64,000 bases of DNA. Source: DATAXP01 sp036272935 (GTDB lineage Bacteria > Planctomycetota > Planctomycetia > Pirellulales > PNKZ01). Positions 50,043-58,794 of this stretch are shown here, one piece after another. The DNA lies in assembly GCA_036272935.1 (NCBI GenBank), contig DATAXP010000057.1:1-64000 (forward strand), given 5' to 3'. Position 1 is the stretch's first letter; each line of letters begins with the position of its first letter. The position numbers and the translations under genes are program-made. The notes beneath the pieces were generated by a model. That model was given only the letters and a program-made list of their open reading frames with translations. It had not been told where the DNA came from and did no database searches.

Positions 50043-51503
50043 ATGATCAGGGTTGGCAGGGAATGGGCAGTAGGTTGCGTGGCGTTGGTGGCGATGTTGG
50101 CGTTCTCCGGTCGGCTGAACGCCTACCAAGAAGAATCGAACGTGTTGACGCCGACAGCGTCGACCACGGTCCCTGTCGATAAAGGGGATAACGCGTGGAT
50201 GCTGGTTTCGTCGGCCCTGGTGCTGATGATGACTGCGCCGGGGCTGGCGCTCTTCTACAGCGGCCTGGTGCGCAAGAAGAACGTGCTCGGCGTGATGATG
50301 CAGTGCCTGTTCCTGATGGGCCTGATGACCACCATTTGGGGCCTGTACGGTTACTCGCTCTCGTTCGGCGGTAGCCCCAAGGATGCCGAGGGCAAGCCCA
50401 GTGGCGACAGCGCATGGATCGGAAACGGCGAATACTTCTTCATGCACAACGTCGAGCCGAAGCTCGTCCAAAAGGATGGCAAGCCCGAGCTCGAATACCC
50501 CATGGAAGGCACCATTCCGCGGCTCACGCACATGCTGTTCCAGGGGATGTTCTTCATCATCACCCCCGGGCTGATCTGCGGCGCGTTCGCCGAGCGCATG
50601 AAGTTCAGCACCATGGTCGTGTTCTCGATCGTGTGGGGAACCGTTGTTTACTGTCCGCTGTGCCACTGGGTCTGGGACAACGGCATCTTGGCGTACGGCA
50701 GCCCGCACGCGGTCGTCGCCGGATTGAATACCGGCGCGCTCGACTTCGCCGGCGGCACCGTGGTGCACATCAGCTCCGGCGCCTCGGCCTTGATCTGCTG
50801 CCTGGTGATGGGCAAGCGCCTCGGCTACGGGCACGATCCGATGCCGCCGCACAACATGACCTACACCCTCATCGGCGCGACGATGTTGTGGGTCGGCTGG
50901 TTCGGCTTCAACGCCGGCAGCGCCTTGAACGCCGGCGGCCTGGCAAGCACGGCATTCACCGCCACGCACTTCGCCGCGGCGGCCGGAACGCTGAGCTGGC
51001 CGCTGATGGAATGGATCACGCACGGCAAGCCGACCGTGCTGGGCGCGTGCTCCGGCGCGGTCGCGGGGTTGGTGTGCATCACGCCCGCCTCGGGTTTCGT
51101 GCAGCCCATGCCCGCGCTCTTGATGGGAGCGATTGCCGGCGTGGTGTGCTACTTCTCGGTAAATAAGATGAAGCCGAAGTTCGGCTACGACGATTCGCTC
51201 GACGCTTTCGGCGTGCACGGCGTCGGCGGCACGTTGGGGGCGATCCTGACCGGCGTGTTTGCCACGCGGCAGGCTGCCGATGCGGCGGTCTCGAGCGGTG
51301 CCGAGCTGGGGCTGCTCGAAGGAGGCAAGCTGCTGGTGCCGCAGGTTTTTGCCGCCGGCCTGACATGGGTCTACGCCGTGGCGGTGACGTTTGTGCTGCT
51401 CAAGATCCTCGACGCAACGATGGGTCTGCGCGTTTCGCAGGAAGACGAAGTGCAAGGGCTCGACTTCAGCCAGCACGGCGAAGAAGGCTACATTTTCATC
51501 TGA
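50043..51503 (+). CDS. amt: Ammonium transporter (Amt family)
   Basis: The 486-residue membrane protein conducts ammonium. A possible signal segment (about 8-28) is followed by eleven membrane helices. Signatures are DNAWMLVSSALVLMMTAPGLALFYSGLV, GAFAERMKFSTMVVFSIVW, DFAGGTVVHISSGASAL (twin-His pore region) and FGVHGVGGTLGAILTGVFA. The C-terminal tail EDEVQGLDFSQHGEEGY is the P-II-binding end. The P-II gene glnB follows 107 bases downstream. Confidence 0.95.
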   Translation: MIRVGREWAVGCVALVAMLAFSGRLNAYQEESNVLTPTASTTVPVDKGDNAWMLVSSALVLMMTAPGLALFYSGLVRKKNVLGVMMQCLFLMGLMTTIWGLYGYSLSFGGSPKDAEGKPSGDSAWIGNGEYFFMHNVEPKLVQKDGKPELEYPMEGTIPRLTHMLFQGMFFIITPGLICGAFAERMKFSTMVVFSIVWGTVVYCPLCHWVWDNGILAYGSPHAVVAGLNTGALDFAGGTVVHISSGASALICCLVMGKRLGYGHDPMPPHNMTYTLIGATMLWVGWFGFNAGSALNAGGLASTAFTATHFAAAAGTLSWPLMEWITHGKPTVLGACSGAVAGLVCITPASGFVQPMPALLMGAIAGVVCYFSVNKMKPKFGYDDSLDAFGVHGVGGTLGAILTGVFATRQAADAAVSSGAELGLLEGGKLLVPQVFAAGLTWVYAVAVTFVLLKILDATMGLRVSQEDEVQGLDFSQHGEEGYIFI

Positions 51504-51610
51504 GTGATGACGGCATGAGAGACAACGGCACGGTTGCCTTAGCCCCCGGAAAAGTTGCCGGGGGCTAGGCGCCGCCGCCGGGGCTCTTCGTTTCGCAATG
51601 GAGGCGGTTG

Positions 51611-51949
51611 ATGAAAAAGGTCGAAGCGATCATTCGCCACTTCAAGCTGGAGGACGTGAAGCTCGCGCTCAGCTCGCAGGGAGTGCAGGGCATGACGATC
51701 AGCGAGGTGCGTGGCTTCGGTCGGCAGAAGGGGCACACCGAGATGTACCGCGGCGCCGAATACACCGTCGACTTCGTGCCGAAGGTGAAGCTCGAAATCA
51801 TCGTCCGCAACGAAGACGTCCAGAAGACGATCAGCACCATCATGCGCGCCGCGCAGACCGGCCAGATCGGCGACGGCAAGATCTTCGTGCTCAGCCTGGA
51901 CGAGGCGGTGCGCATCCGCACGGGCGAGACCGGCAGCGACGCTGTTTAA
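51611..51949 (+). CDS. glnB: Nitrogen regulatory protein P-II
   Basis: The 112-residue trimeric signal protein senses 2-oxoglutarate, ATP and ADP and controls the Amt channel and GlnD-linked regulation. It is MKKVEAIIRHFKLEDVKLAL with the T-loop Tyr51 in YRGAEYTVDF, the site of uridylylation, and the C-terminal signature TGQIGDGKIFVL. ATG at 51611 is preferred to TTG at 51608. Its order amt-glnB-glnD places the channel, the sensor and the modifying enzyme together. Confidence 0.96.
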   Translation: MKKVEAIIRHFKLEDVKLALSSQGVQGMTISEVRGFGRQKGHTEMYRGAEYTVDFVPKVKLEIIVRNEDVQKTISTIMRAAQTGQIGDGKIFVLSLDEAVRIRTGETGSDAV

Positions 51950-52045
51950 GCGCGCCGCGTCGGCGCCAATTCGTTTCGCCGGTCGCCGCGGCGACCGCGC
52001 TTTCTGACCTGGAACAGTTCCCCCGCCGCTGCGTATCATTTGTCG

Positions 52046-54703
52046 ATGACTGGACTCCGTCCCCCTCTGCTCGAAGCCAAACAGCAACTGGCCGACGGCC
52101 GCGCCAAGCTCAAGGCGCGCCACGAAAAAGGCTCGCCCGGCATCCAGGTCTGCCGTGCCTGCACCGAGCTGTTCGATTCGCTGGTGCTGTCGCTGTTCGA
52201 GCAGGCGCTGGAGGACCTCGGCGAAGCTGGGCCTGAAGGCCTACGCGCGTCGGTGGCGTTGGTGCCCCATGCTGGTTACGGACGTGCCGATGTCGCGCCG
52301 TATTCCGATGTCGACCTGATGCTGCTGTACGACGACCACGGTGCCGAGCGGGTTTCGCCGCTGGTCGAGCGCCTGGTGCGCGACGTGTACGACATCGGCC
52401 TGGTGCTCGGCCAGAGCGTCCGCACACCGGCTGAAGCCAGCCAATTGGCCTGCCGCGACGCCACGATCTGCACGTCGCTGATCGAATCTCGGTTCCTGGC
52501 CGGCAACGAGGACTTGTTCAACCGGTTCGCGCGACGGTTCCGCCGTGACGTGAACCGCCGGCGCAAAAGCATCCTGGCCGGCATGCAAGAGGCCCGCCAC
52601 GAGGAGCGCGCTCAGTTCGACGAGACCGTATACCTGTTGGAGCCGAACCTGAAGCGCTCGCCCGGCGGCCTGCGCGACGTGCAATGGCTGCGCTGGACCG
52701 GCTTCGTCCGTTACGGCGCCGCCGACCCCGACGTGCTGCGCCTGATGGACGTGCTCAGTCACGAGGATCACGACGCACTGCTGCGCGCTTACGAGTTCCT
52801 GCTGCGGCTGCGCAACGAGCTGCACTTCTACGCCGACAAGCCCAATGACGTTCTCGACCGCGCCGAGCAGATGCGCGTCGCCGAAAAGTTCGGCTACCAG
52901 GGGACCGAAGGGATGCTGCCGGTCGAGCAGTTCATGCAGGATTACTTCCGCATGACCAAGCGCGTGAGTCAGATTGCCGAGCGCTTCGCGGTCAGCGCTC
53001 GCCCCGGATCGTGGTTGTTAGCCATGTTGTCGCCATTGGTCAGCCACCAGTTTGAGCGCGACTTTCGGGTCGAGCCGCGGCAAATCTCGGCCAACAAACG
53101 CGGGTTGGCGAAGTTGCGCACCAGCCTCGTCGAAATTCTGCGCCTGGCCGACCTCTCGAGCCTGTACAACAAGCCGATCTCGCACGCCACGTGCGAGGCG
53201 ATCCGCGCCGCGGTGCCGAACCTGTCGGACGAAATTGCGCCGGAGGCCGCCATGCGGTTTCTGTCGCTGCTGAGCCAGAAGGCGCGCCTCGGCCAACTGC
53301 TGCACGCGCTGCTCGACATGGGAGTGCTCGAGAAGCTCATTCCGGCGTACACCCACGCCCACGGCTTGTTGCAATTCAACGTCTACCACAAGTACACGGT
53401 CGACGAACATTGCCTGCGCGCTGTCGCCGCCGCCACCGAGTTTACCGCTGATAAAGGACCGTTGGGCAATGTCTACCGGCATCTGAAACGCAAATGGCTG
53501 TTGCACCTGGCGCTGTTGCTGCACGACCTGGGTAAAGGTTTTCCCGAGGACCATAGCGAAGTGGGGCGGCAAATCGCCGACGACACTGCCCGCCGCTTGT
53601 TTCTCAAGCCCAGCGACGCCGAGACACTGCGGTTCCTGGTGCACAAGCACTTGCTGATGTCGCACCTCGCCTTCCGCCGCGACACCAGCGACAACGACCT
53701 GCTGGTGCGCTTCGCCGTGGAGGTTGGCTCGCCGGAGGTGCTCGAGATGCTGTACGTGATGAGCGCGGCCGACCTGGCTTCGGTCGGGCCCGGAGTGCTC
53801 AATGCGTGGAAGGTCGAGGTGCTGACCGACTTGTTCCGTCGGGCGATGCGCCACCTGGGGCTCGACGACCCCAGCCGCGATTACGTCGCGCAGCTCGACA
53901 ACCGGCGCCACGAAGTGCTCAGCCATTTGGACAACGGGTCCGAGCGTCCTTGGTTCGAGCGGCAGGTCGCCACCTTGCCCGGTTCGTATCTCGCCATGAC
54001 CGCTCCGGAAACGATTGCCGACGATCTGCGGCCGCTCAGCAAGCTCGGCTCAGCCGACGTCGTTGCACGCGGGCGCTATCAGAGCGACACCGAAACCACC
54101 GAATACTCCGTCGGCACCTATGAATCGATCACCCCTGGTGTGTTCCACAAGCTCACCGGAGCGCTTTCGAGCCAAGGATTGCAGATTTTGTCGGCCGACA
54201 TTAACACCCTGGCCGATGGATTGGTGCTCGATCGTTTTCGGGTGAGTGATCCCGATTTCTCGGGCGAACCGTTCCCCGAACGGATCGACGCCGTGCGGCG
54301 TGCGCTGTTCGCCGCATTGCGTCAGCCGGCCGACGATCCCCCAGCGTTTCGGCGCGTGTGGGGAGCGAACGACCAGCGCCGCCACGCCCGACTCTCGCCT
54401 TTGCCCACCCAGGTGCGGATCGACAACAGCACCAGCGACCGTTACACGATCGTCGACGTGTTCGCCGCCGACCGCATGGGACTGCTGTACACGATCACTC
54501 GTGAACTATTCGATCTGGGCTTGAGCGTCGCGGTCGCCAAGATCGGCACGTATCTCGACCAGGTGGTCGACGTGTTCTACGTCACCGATTTCACCGGGCG
54601 CAAAATCGAGCACCAACACCATCGCGACGAAATCCGCCGCCGGCTGTTCGAGAAGATCGAAGAACTCGAGCGCCGCGAAGCCGCCGGCGCAGGCAAGTGG
54701 TAG
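52046..54703 (+). CDS. glnD: [Protein-PII] uridylyltransferase/uridylyl-removing enzyme
   Basis: The 885-residue bifunctional enzyme adds and removes UMP on P-II according to glutamine. The nucleotidyltransferase motif is AGYGRADVAPYSDVDLML (about 73-90). The helical domain includes YLLEPNLKRSPGGLRDVQWL, the HD domain has LLLHDLGKGFPEDHSEVG (about 490-507), and two ACT domains close the protein (about 690-780 and 795-870). The canonical G-G-Y-G-R-G-E motif reads A-G-Y-G-R-A-D here. ATG at 52046 is preferred over TTG at 52040. Confidence 0.94.
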   Translation: MTGLRPPLLEAKQQLADGRAKLKARHEKGSPGIQVCRACTELFDSLVLSLFEQALEDLGEAGPEGLRASVALVPHAGYGRADVAPYSDVDLMLLYDDHGAERVSPLVERLVRDVYDIGLVLGQSVRTPAEASQLACRDATICTSLIESRFLAGNEDLFNRFARRFRRDVNRRRKSILAGMQEARHEERAQFDETVYLLEPNLKRSPGGLRDVQWLRWTGFVRYGAADPDVLRLMDVLSHEDHDALLRAYEFLLRLRNELHFYADKPNDVLDRAEQMRVAEKFGYQGTEGMLPVEQFMQDYFRMTKRVSQIAERFAVSARPGSWLLAMLSPLVSHQFERDFRVEPRQISANKRGLAKLRTSLVEILRLADLSSLYNKPISHATCEAIRAAVPNLSDEIAPEAAMRFLSLLSQKARLGQLLHALLDMGVLEKLIPAYTHAHGLLQFNVYHKYTVDEHCLRAVAAATEFTADKGPLGNVYRHLKRKWLLHLALLLHDLGKGFPEDHSEVGRQIADDTARRLFLKPSDAETLRFLVHKHLLMSHLAFRRDTSDNDLLVRFAVEVGSPEVLEMLYVMSAADLASVGPGVLNAWKVEVLTDLFRRAMRHLGLDDPSRDYVAQLDNRRHEVLSHLDNGSERPWFERQVATLPGSYLAMTAPETIADDLRPLSKLGSADVVARGRYQSDTETTEYSVGTYESITPGVFHKLTGALSSQGLQILSADINTLADGLVLDRFRVSDPDFSGEPFPERIDAVRRALFAALRQPADDPPAFRRVWGANDQRRHARLSPLPTQVRIDNSTSDRYTIVDVFAADRMGLLYTITRELFDLGLSVAVAKIGTYLDQVVDVFYVTDFTGRKIEHQHHRDEIRRRLFEKIEELERREAAGAGKW

Positions 54704-54779
54704 GCATCGGGCTCCAGGCGTCGGACTCCAGGCTCCAGGCGCGGCAAACTTGTTCTAACTGTAGCCCGTAGCCTGACCT
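54703..54779. repeat. Heptad arrays between glnD and the Gfo/Idh/MocA gene (array I)
   Basis: Left: GGCATCG 54703, GGCTCCA 54710, GGCGTCG 54717, GACTCCA 54724, GGCTCCA 54731, GGCGCGG 54738. Right: CTGTAGC 54759, CCGTAGC 54766, CTGACCT 54773. The array touches the stop codons of both convergent genes and reuses the unit of array A. Confidence 0.8.
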
Positions 54780-55810
54780 CACTTGCTCGTTGCCCGCTGC
54801 ATCACGCTCTCGATCGTCACCGGGCAGCCTCCTTGTCGTTTGCTCTCGTCGGCCGCTTCCATGAAGGCGAACATCTCGATCGTTTCGGCGGCCGGCACCG
54901 GCGGCTTGCCGGTCTTGAAGAACTCGGCAATCTCGACCAGCAGCGGGGCGTAGCCAGCGAACGAGCCGATCGGCTCGATCCCCTTCGCACCGTATACCAG
55001 GCCCCCATAGCCGCTGCGCCCTGCGCGCAGGCCACGGTACTGCGCCACGCGGCCATCCTTCCACACGCCGGTCACCACGTCGGTATCGTCGGTATGCGTC
55101 CGCTGCACCGAGATGCAGCCGCGGCCCATCAAGGCGTACACCATCTCGACGCCGTGGATACCGTACCAGAACAGATCGGGGTGATGCGGCTCGAGCGAGC
55201 ACGGGCTGTACACGTCGCACCCCAGGACACCGCCCAGCTTCGGATTGTTGCGCATCGCCACCAGGCTTGGCCCGAACCGTAGCGACGAACTGGAAAAGCA
55301 TGGCGTCCCGGCCTGCTCGGCGAGCCGATAGATCTCGATCGCATCGGCCAGCGAGCCGGCCACCGGCTTGTCGATGAACACCGGCTTGTGCGAGGCCAGC
55401 ACGGGTCGCACCTGTTCCAAGTGCGGCCGACCGTCGACACTTTCGATCAGCACGGCATCGACGCGCTCGAGCAGAGCGTCGATCGATGGCACGATTTCGA
55501 CTCCCAGTTGCTTGATCTTGTCGGTGAACCCGGCGATCCGCTCGGTGCTGTTGGAAATATCGGGGCTGCTAACCGGGTACGCGGCCACAATGTCGATCGA
55601 CTTCAAGGCAGCTTCAATATCGAGCCCCGGCAGCTTCGGATCGTTCTTCGGGTCCTTCACCAGTGCGGTGAACACCGCCGCGTGCGAAGTGTCGACGCCG
55701 ATGATGCCGACACGAATCTTAGGCTTGGTCGCCGTCGCCTCTTGAGCATGAGCGGCGAGACCGTCAGCAACGAGCAATGCGAACACCGTCATCGAGCGAA
55801 AAAAACGCAT
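54779..55810 (-). CDS. Exported Gfo/Idh/MocA-family oxidoreductase-like protein
   Basis: The 343-residue protein carries a signal peptide (MRFFRSMTVFALLVADGLAAHAQ). A Rossmann-like N-terminal half follows (IRVGIIGVDTSHAAVFTALV, VDAVLIESVDGRPHLEQV, KPVFIDKPVAGSLADAIEIY) with the EKP-like motif read as IDKP. The nucleotide-binding turn is GVDTSH rather than GxGxxG, so classical NAD use is doubtful. Planctomycetes have many exported members whose reaction is unknown. A longer in-frame reading from 56728 runs antisense through the next gene and is rejected. Confidence 0.85.
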   Translation of the reverse strand: MRFFRSMTVFALLVADGLAAHAQEATATKPKIRVGIIGVDTSHAAVFTALVKDPKNDPKLPGLDIEAALKSIDIVAAYPVSSPDISNSTERIAGFTDKIKQLGVEIVPSIDALLERVDAVLIESVDGRPHLEQVRPVLASHKPVFIDKPVAGSLADAIEIYRLAEQAGTPCFSSSSLRFGPSLVAMRNNPKLGGVLGCDVYSPCSLEPHHPDLFWYGIHGVEMVYALMGRGCISVQRTHTDDTDVVTGVWKDGRVAQYRGLRAGRSGYGGLVYGAKGIEPIGSFAGYAPLLVEIAEFFKTGKPPVPAAETIEMFAFMEAADESKRQGGCPVTIESVMQRATSK

Positions 55811-55918
55811 GACCGTCGTCCTGTGGGCGGGGATCGAAAAACGAGGCGGGAACCGAAAACGCTTGCGGTTTTGTGTGCCGCGCGAGTACCGTGAAACCAC
55901 ATCGACAGGAGGCACGCC

Positions 55919-56749
55919 ATGAAACCGCCGCTCCATCATATGCTGCTCGTCGCCGCGTTGGGACTCTATTTCGCCGCGGCAGCCGGAGCGGACGACGTGC
56001 TCGACGACGAGACCGCCGAGCGCCTGCGTCGGCTTGGCGAAACGATTGCCGCCAACCCCGACGACACGCGTGGATACCTGACCCGCGCCGGCTTGCTGGC
56101 CAGCCACGGCAAGCACGCGGACGCGATAGCCGACTATTCCAAGGCGCTCGAGCTGAACCCGAATCTCGCTGCCGCATGGCAGGCACGTGGCGTCGAGCAT
56201 TTCAAGCACGGCGATATCGACGCGTCGATCGCCGACTTCGATCGGTTCCTGAAACTCGAACCCGACAAGGCCCCTCACCACTGGCAACGGGGTATCGCTT
56301 ACTACTATGCGGGGCGGTTCGCCGATGGCCGGCGGCAATTCGAGTTGCACCAAACCGTTAACCCGCACGACGTCGAGAACGCGACGTGGCATTTTCTCTG
56401 CACGGCCCGCGAGCTTGGCCCCGAAGAGGCCCGCCGCCGGTTGATCCGCGTGGGACACGATCGCCGTGTGCCGATGACCGAGATTTACGAGTTGTTCGCC
56501 GGCCGGGGGACGCCCGACGACGTGCTCGAGGCGGCCCGCGCCGGTCGCCGCAGCGACGACGAGCTGCGCGAGCGGCTGTTCTATGCTCACCTGTACATCG
56601 GCCTGTACGACGAGGCGATCGGCGACTCGGCAGGCGCTCGCGAGCACATCACCCTGGCCGTCGAAAAATACCCCAGCGACCATTACATGGGGGACGTGGC
56701 GCGGGTGCACGCCGCCCGACTCAAGCAAGCGGCCGAAACGCGAAAATGA
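55919..56749 (+). CDS. Exported TPR-repeat protein
   Basis: The 276-residue protein starts with a signal peptide (MKPPLHHMLLVAALGLYFAAAAGA). Tandem tetratricopeptide repeats follow (about 45-145), e.g. GYLTRAGLLASHGKHADAIADYSKALELNPN and AWQARGVEHFKHGDIDASIADFDRFLKLEPD. A further helical part (about 150-276) with EHITLAVEKYPSDHYMGDVARVHAARL completes it. A perfect AGGAGG (55907-55912) supports the start. It probably mediates protein contacts in the periplasm. Divergent to the Gfo/Idh/MocA-like gene. Confidence 0.85.
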   Translation: MKPPLHHMLLVAALGLYFAAAAGADDVLDDETAERLRRLGETIAANPDDTRGYLTRAGLLASHGKHADAIADYSKALELNPNLAAAWQARGVEHFKHGDIDASIADFDRFLKLEPDKAPHHWQRGIAYYYAGRFADGRRQFELHQTVNPHDVENATWHFLCTARELGPEEARRRLIRVGHDRRVPMTEIYELFAGRGTPDDVLEAARAGRRSDDELRERLFYAHLYIGLYDEAIGDSAGAREHITLAVEKYPSDHYMGDVARVHAARLKQAAETRK

Positions 56750-56766
56750 CCGTCACGAACAGTAGT

Positions 56767-56809
56767 CGTCCCTCTCCGAGGGACGAAATGCCTCTCTCGG
56801 AGAGAGAGG
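56767..56809. terminator. Two tandem hairpins after the TPR gene
   Basis: CGTCCCTC/GAGGGACG (56767-56774 with 56778-56785) and CCTCTCTC/GAGAGAGG (56791-56798 with 56802-56809), each with a 3-base loop. They lie 17 bases after the TPR stop. Neither has a T-tract, so factor-independent termination is uncertain. Confidence 0.45.
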
Positions 56810-56940
56810 CCCACAATGCGAAAGTCAATTAGGACACCACCACGTCGCGGGTGTGTTTGACGGTCCGACGGCCGTCCGGTATCATCTGGGACTCGAAATT
56901 CTGGTTTTCCACGCCCCCCTCAGCAGATCGATTTCGGACG

Positions 56941-57189
56941 ATGGCAAAGAAGCGCAGCAAGACGATGACCCGTGCGAAGAAGAAGGACCCCGTCTTTGTC
57001 GACGGCGCACGGCCGCGGCCGATGTATGTCGATTACAAGGACCTGGAATTGCTGAGCAAGATGATCAGCCGCCAGGGGAAGCTCATCAGCCGGCGCAAGA
57101 CCGGTTGCACGGCGGTCAGCCAGCGGGCCGTGTCGGAAGCGGTCAAGCGCGCCCGCTTCATGGCGCTGCTGCCGTACGTCGGCGACTAA
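56941..57189 (+). CDS. rpsR: 30S ribosomal protein bS18
   Basis: The 82-residue basic protein contains DYKDLELLSKMISRQGKLISRRKTG and AVSEAVKRARFMALLPYV, the bS18 core that binds next to bS6. The ATG at 56941 is chosen; upstream frame extension has no homology. In most bacteria rpsR lies between ssb and rplI; here it stands alone, followed by folC after 53 bases. Confidence 0.94.
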   Translation: MAKKRSKTMTRAKKKDPVFVDGARPRPMYVDYKDLELLSKMISRQGKLISRRKTGCTAVSQRAVSEAVKRARFMALLPYVGD

Positions 57190-57242
57190 TCGGTGGCGCG
57201 GGCATTCTTGCCTGCCTACGTGGTTCCGGTACACTCGGTCGG

Positions 57243-58733
57243 ATGGATCACACCTCCGAATGCCCCGGCTACCGCGAGGCGTTGGCCCTGCTGTCAGGGC
57301 GCATCAACTACGAACGCGCGGCAACCGTCGGCTACGGCGATCGCGAGTTCAAGCTCGATCGCATGCACGAGCTGTTGGCGCGGCTCGACAATCCGCATCG
57401 ACGCTTGCCGGCAATCCACATCACCGGCACCAAGGGGAAGGGTTCCACCTCGGCAATGGTGGCCAGCGTGCTCACCGCCTCGGGGTTGCGCACCGGCTTG
57501 TTCAGTTCGCCGCATCTGGATCGAGTCGAGGAGCGCATCGCAATTGATGGCCAAGCGTGCGACAGCGCCGAGTTCGTGCGCCTGGTCGAACGCCTGCGCC
57601 CCGTCGTGGCCGACATGGACACCGCGGCGCGCGCCGTCGGCGGCCACGAGACAGGTCCGACCTATTTCGAATTGGTCACGGCATTGGCCTGGCTGCACTT
57701 TGTCGAGCAGCAGGTCGACGTTGCCGTGATGGAAGTGGGTATGGGCGGGCGGCTCGACTCGACGAACGTCTGCTCGCCGGCCGTGACGGTGATCACCAGC
57801 ATCAGCTTCGATCACACCAAGCAGCTCGGCAACACCTTGGCTGAGATCGCCGGCGAGAAGGCGGGGATCATCAAGCCGGGCGTGCCGGTGGTCAGCGGCG
57901 TGGTCGACGCCGAACCGCGCGACGTTGTGCGCCGTGTGGCCTGCGAGCACGGCTGCCGGCTGGTCGAGCTGGGGCGCGATTTCGACGTCGCCTATCATCC
58001 CCCGGCCGACGCACGGTTGCCGCACGCTGCGCCGAAGATCGATTTTGTGTCCCGATTGCCGGGGCACACCGTCCGTAACGACGGCTTGAGTCTGGGACTG
58101 TTGGGCCGTCACCAGGCGGCAAACGCCGCGGTGGCCTTGCAGGTGATCGAGGAACTGCGACGGCAGCAATGGTCGATCAGCGACGAGGCGGTGCGGCGCG
58201 GCTTGGCCGCAGCTCGGCTTCCGGCGCGGGTCGAGCTGGTGGCCCGATCGCCGGCCGTCGTCATCGACGGAGCCCACAACGTTGCCAGCGTCGAAGCGCT
58301 GCTGGCGACGCTGGACGAGAGCTTTCCTGTCGCGCGCCGCACGCTGCTGTTTGCCACCACGCGCGACAAGGACGTGGCAGGCATGCTCGCCCGGTTGTTG
58401 CCACGGTTCGACCGTGTGGTGCTCACCCGCTACGAGAATAACCCGCGCGGCGTGCCCGTCGACGAGTTGTGGGCCCTCGCTCAGGGATTGGCAGCCGGTG
58501 AGGCGCAAGCTGGCCGCGCGTCGATCGAACCCGATCCCGCCGCCGCCTGGCGGGCTGTATGGCCGGCCGCTTCGGGCGACGAATTGATCTGCGTTGCCGG
58601 ATCGTTGTTTATCGCCGCCGAGATGCGGCGGCTGGCGCTGGCGTCGACCGGCGTTGAGGCGCTTCGATCGACCGCGGTTTCTGCGGCAGAAGAAGATTTT
58701 CTTGCCGGCAATCCGGCCACACGGTCTAATTAA
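57243..58733 (+). CDS. folC: Folylpolyglutamate synthase/dihydrofolate synthase
   Basis: The 496-residue Mur-ligase-like enzyme adds glutamate to folates and may also make dihydrofolate. The P-loop is HITGTKGKGSTSAMV (about residues 59-73), followed by FSSPHLDRVEERIAIDG, VAVMEVGMGGRLDSTN, ITSISFDHTKQLGNTLAEIAGEKAGIIK and VVIDGAHNVASVEALL. It is somewhat longer than usual (about 430) because of an insertion around 225-270 and an Ala-rich tail. Translation from 57243 is preferred, since the open frame upstream covers rpsR in another frame. Confidence 0.93.
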   Translation: MDHTSECPGYREALALLSGRINYERAATVGYGDREFKLDRMHELLARLDNPHRRLPAIHITGTKGKGSTSAMVASVLTASGLRTGLFSSPHLDRVEERIAIDGQACDSAEFVRLVERLRPVVADMDTAARAVGGHETGPTYFELVTALAWLHFVEQQVDVAVMEVGMGGRLDSTNVCSPAVTVITSISFDHTKQLGNTLAEIAGEKAGIIKPGVPVVSGVVDAEPRDVVRRVACEHGCRLVELGRDFDVAYHPPADARLPHAAPKIDFVSRLPGHTVRNDGLSLGLLGRHQAANAAVALQVIEELRRQQWSISDEAVRRGLAAARLPARVELVARSPAVVIDGAHNVASVEALLATLDESFPVARRTLLFATTRDKDVAGMLARLLPRFDRVVLTRYENNPRGVPVDELWALAQGLAAGEAQAGRASIEPDPAAAWRAVWPAASGDELICVAGSLFIAAEMRRLALASTGVEALRSTAVSAAEEDFLAGNPATRSN

Positions 58734-58794
58734 TCAGTGAACAGGTAGGAAGACGCTCGTCACGCTCCGATTCTTGGCAGAAGAGGCAAATTCC

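Noticed and set aside
49917..51476. 519-codon open frame on the minus strand
   Set aside because: Antisense to amt; His/Arg/Gln-rich composition and no motif.
55811..56728. N-terminal extension of the Gfo/Idh/MocA-like frame
   Set aside because: Runs antisense through the TPR gene and precedes a clear signal peptide beginning at 55810.
57294..58508. 404-codon open frame on the minus strand
   Set aside because: Antisense to folC.
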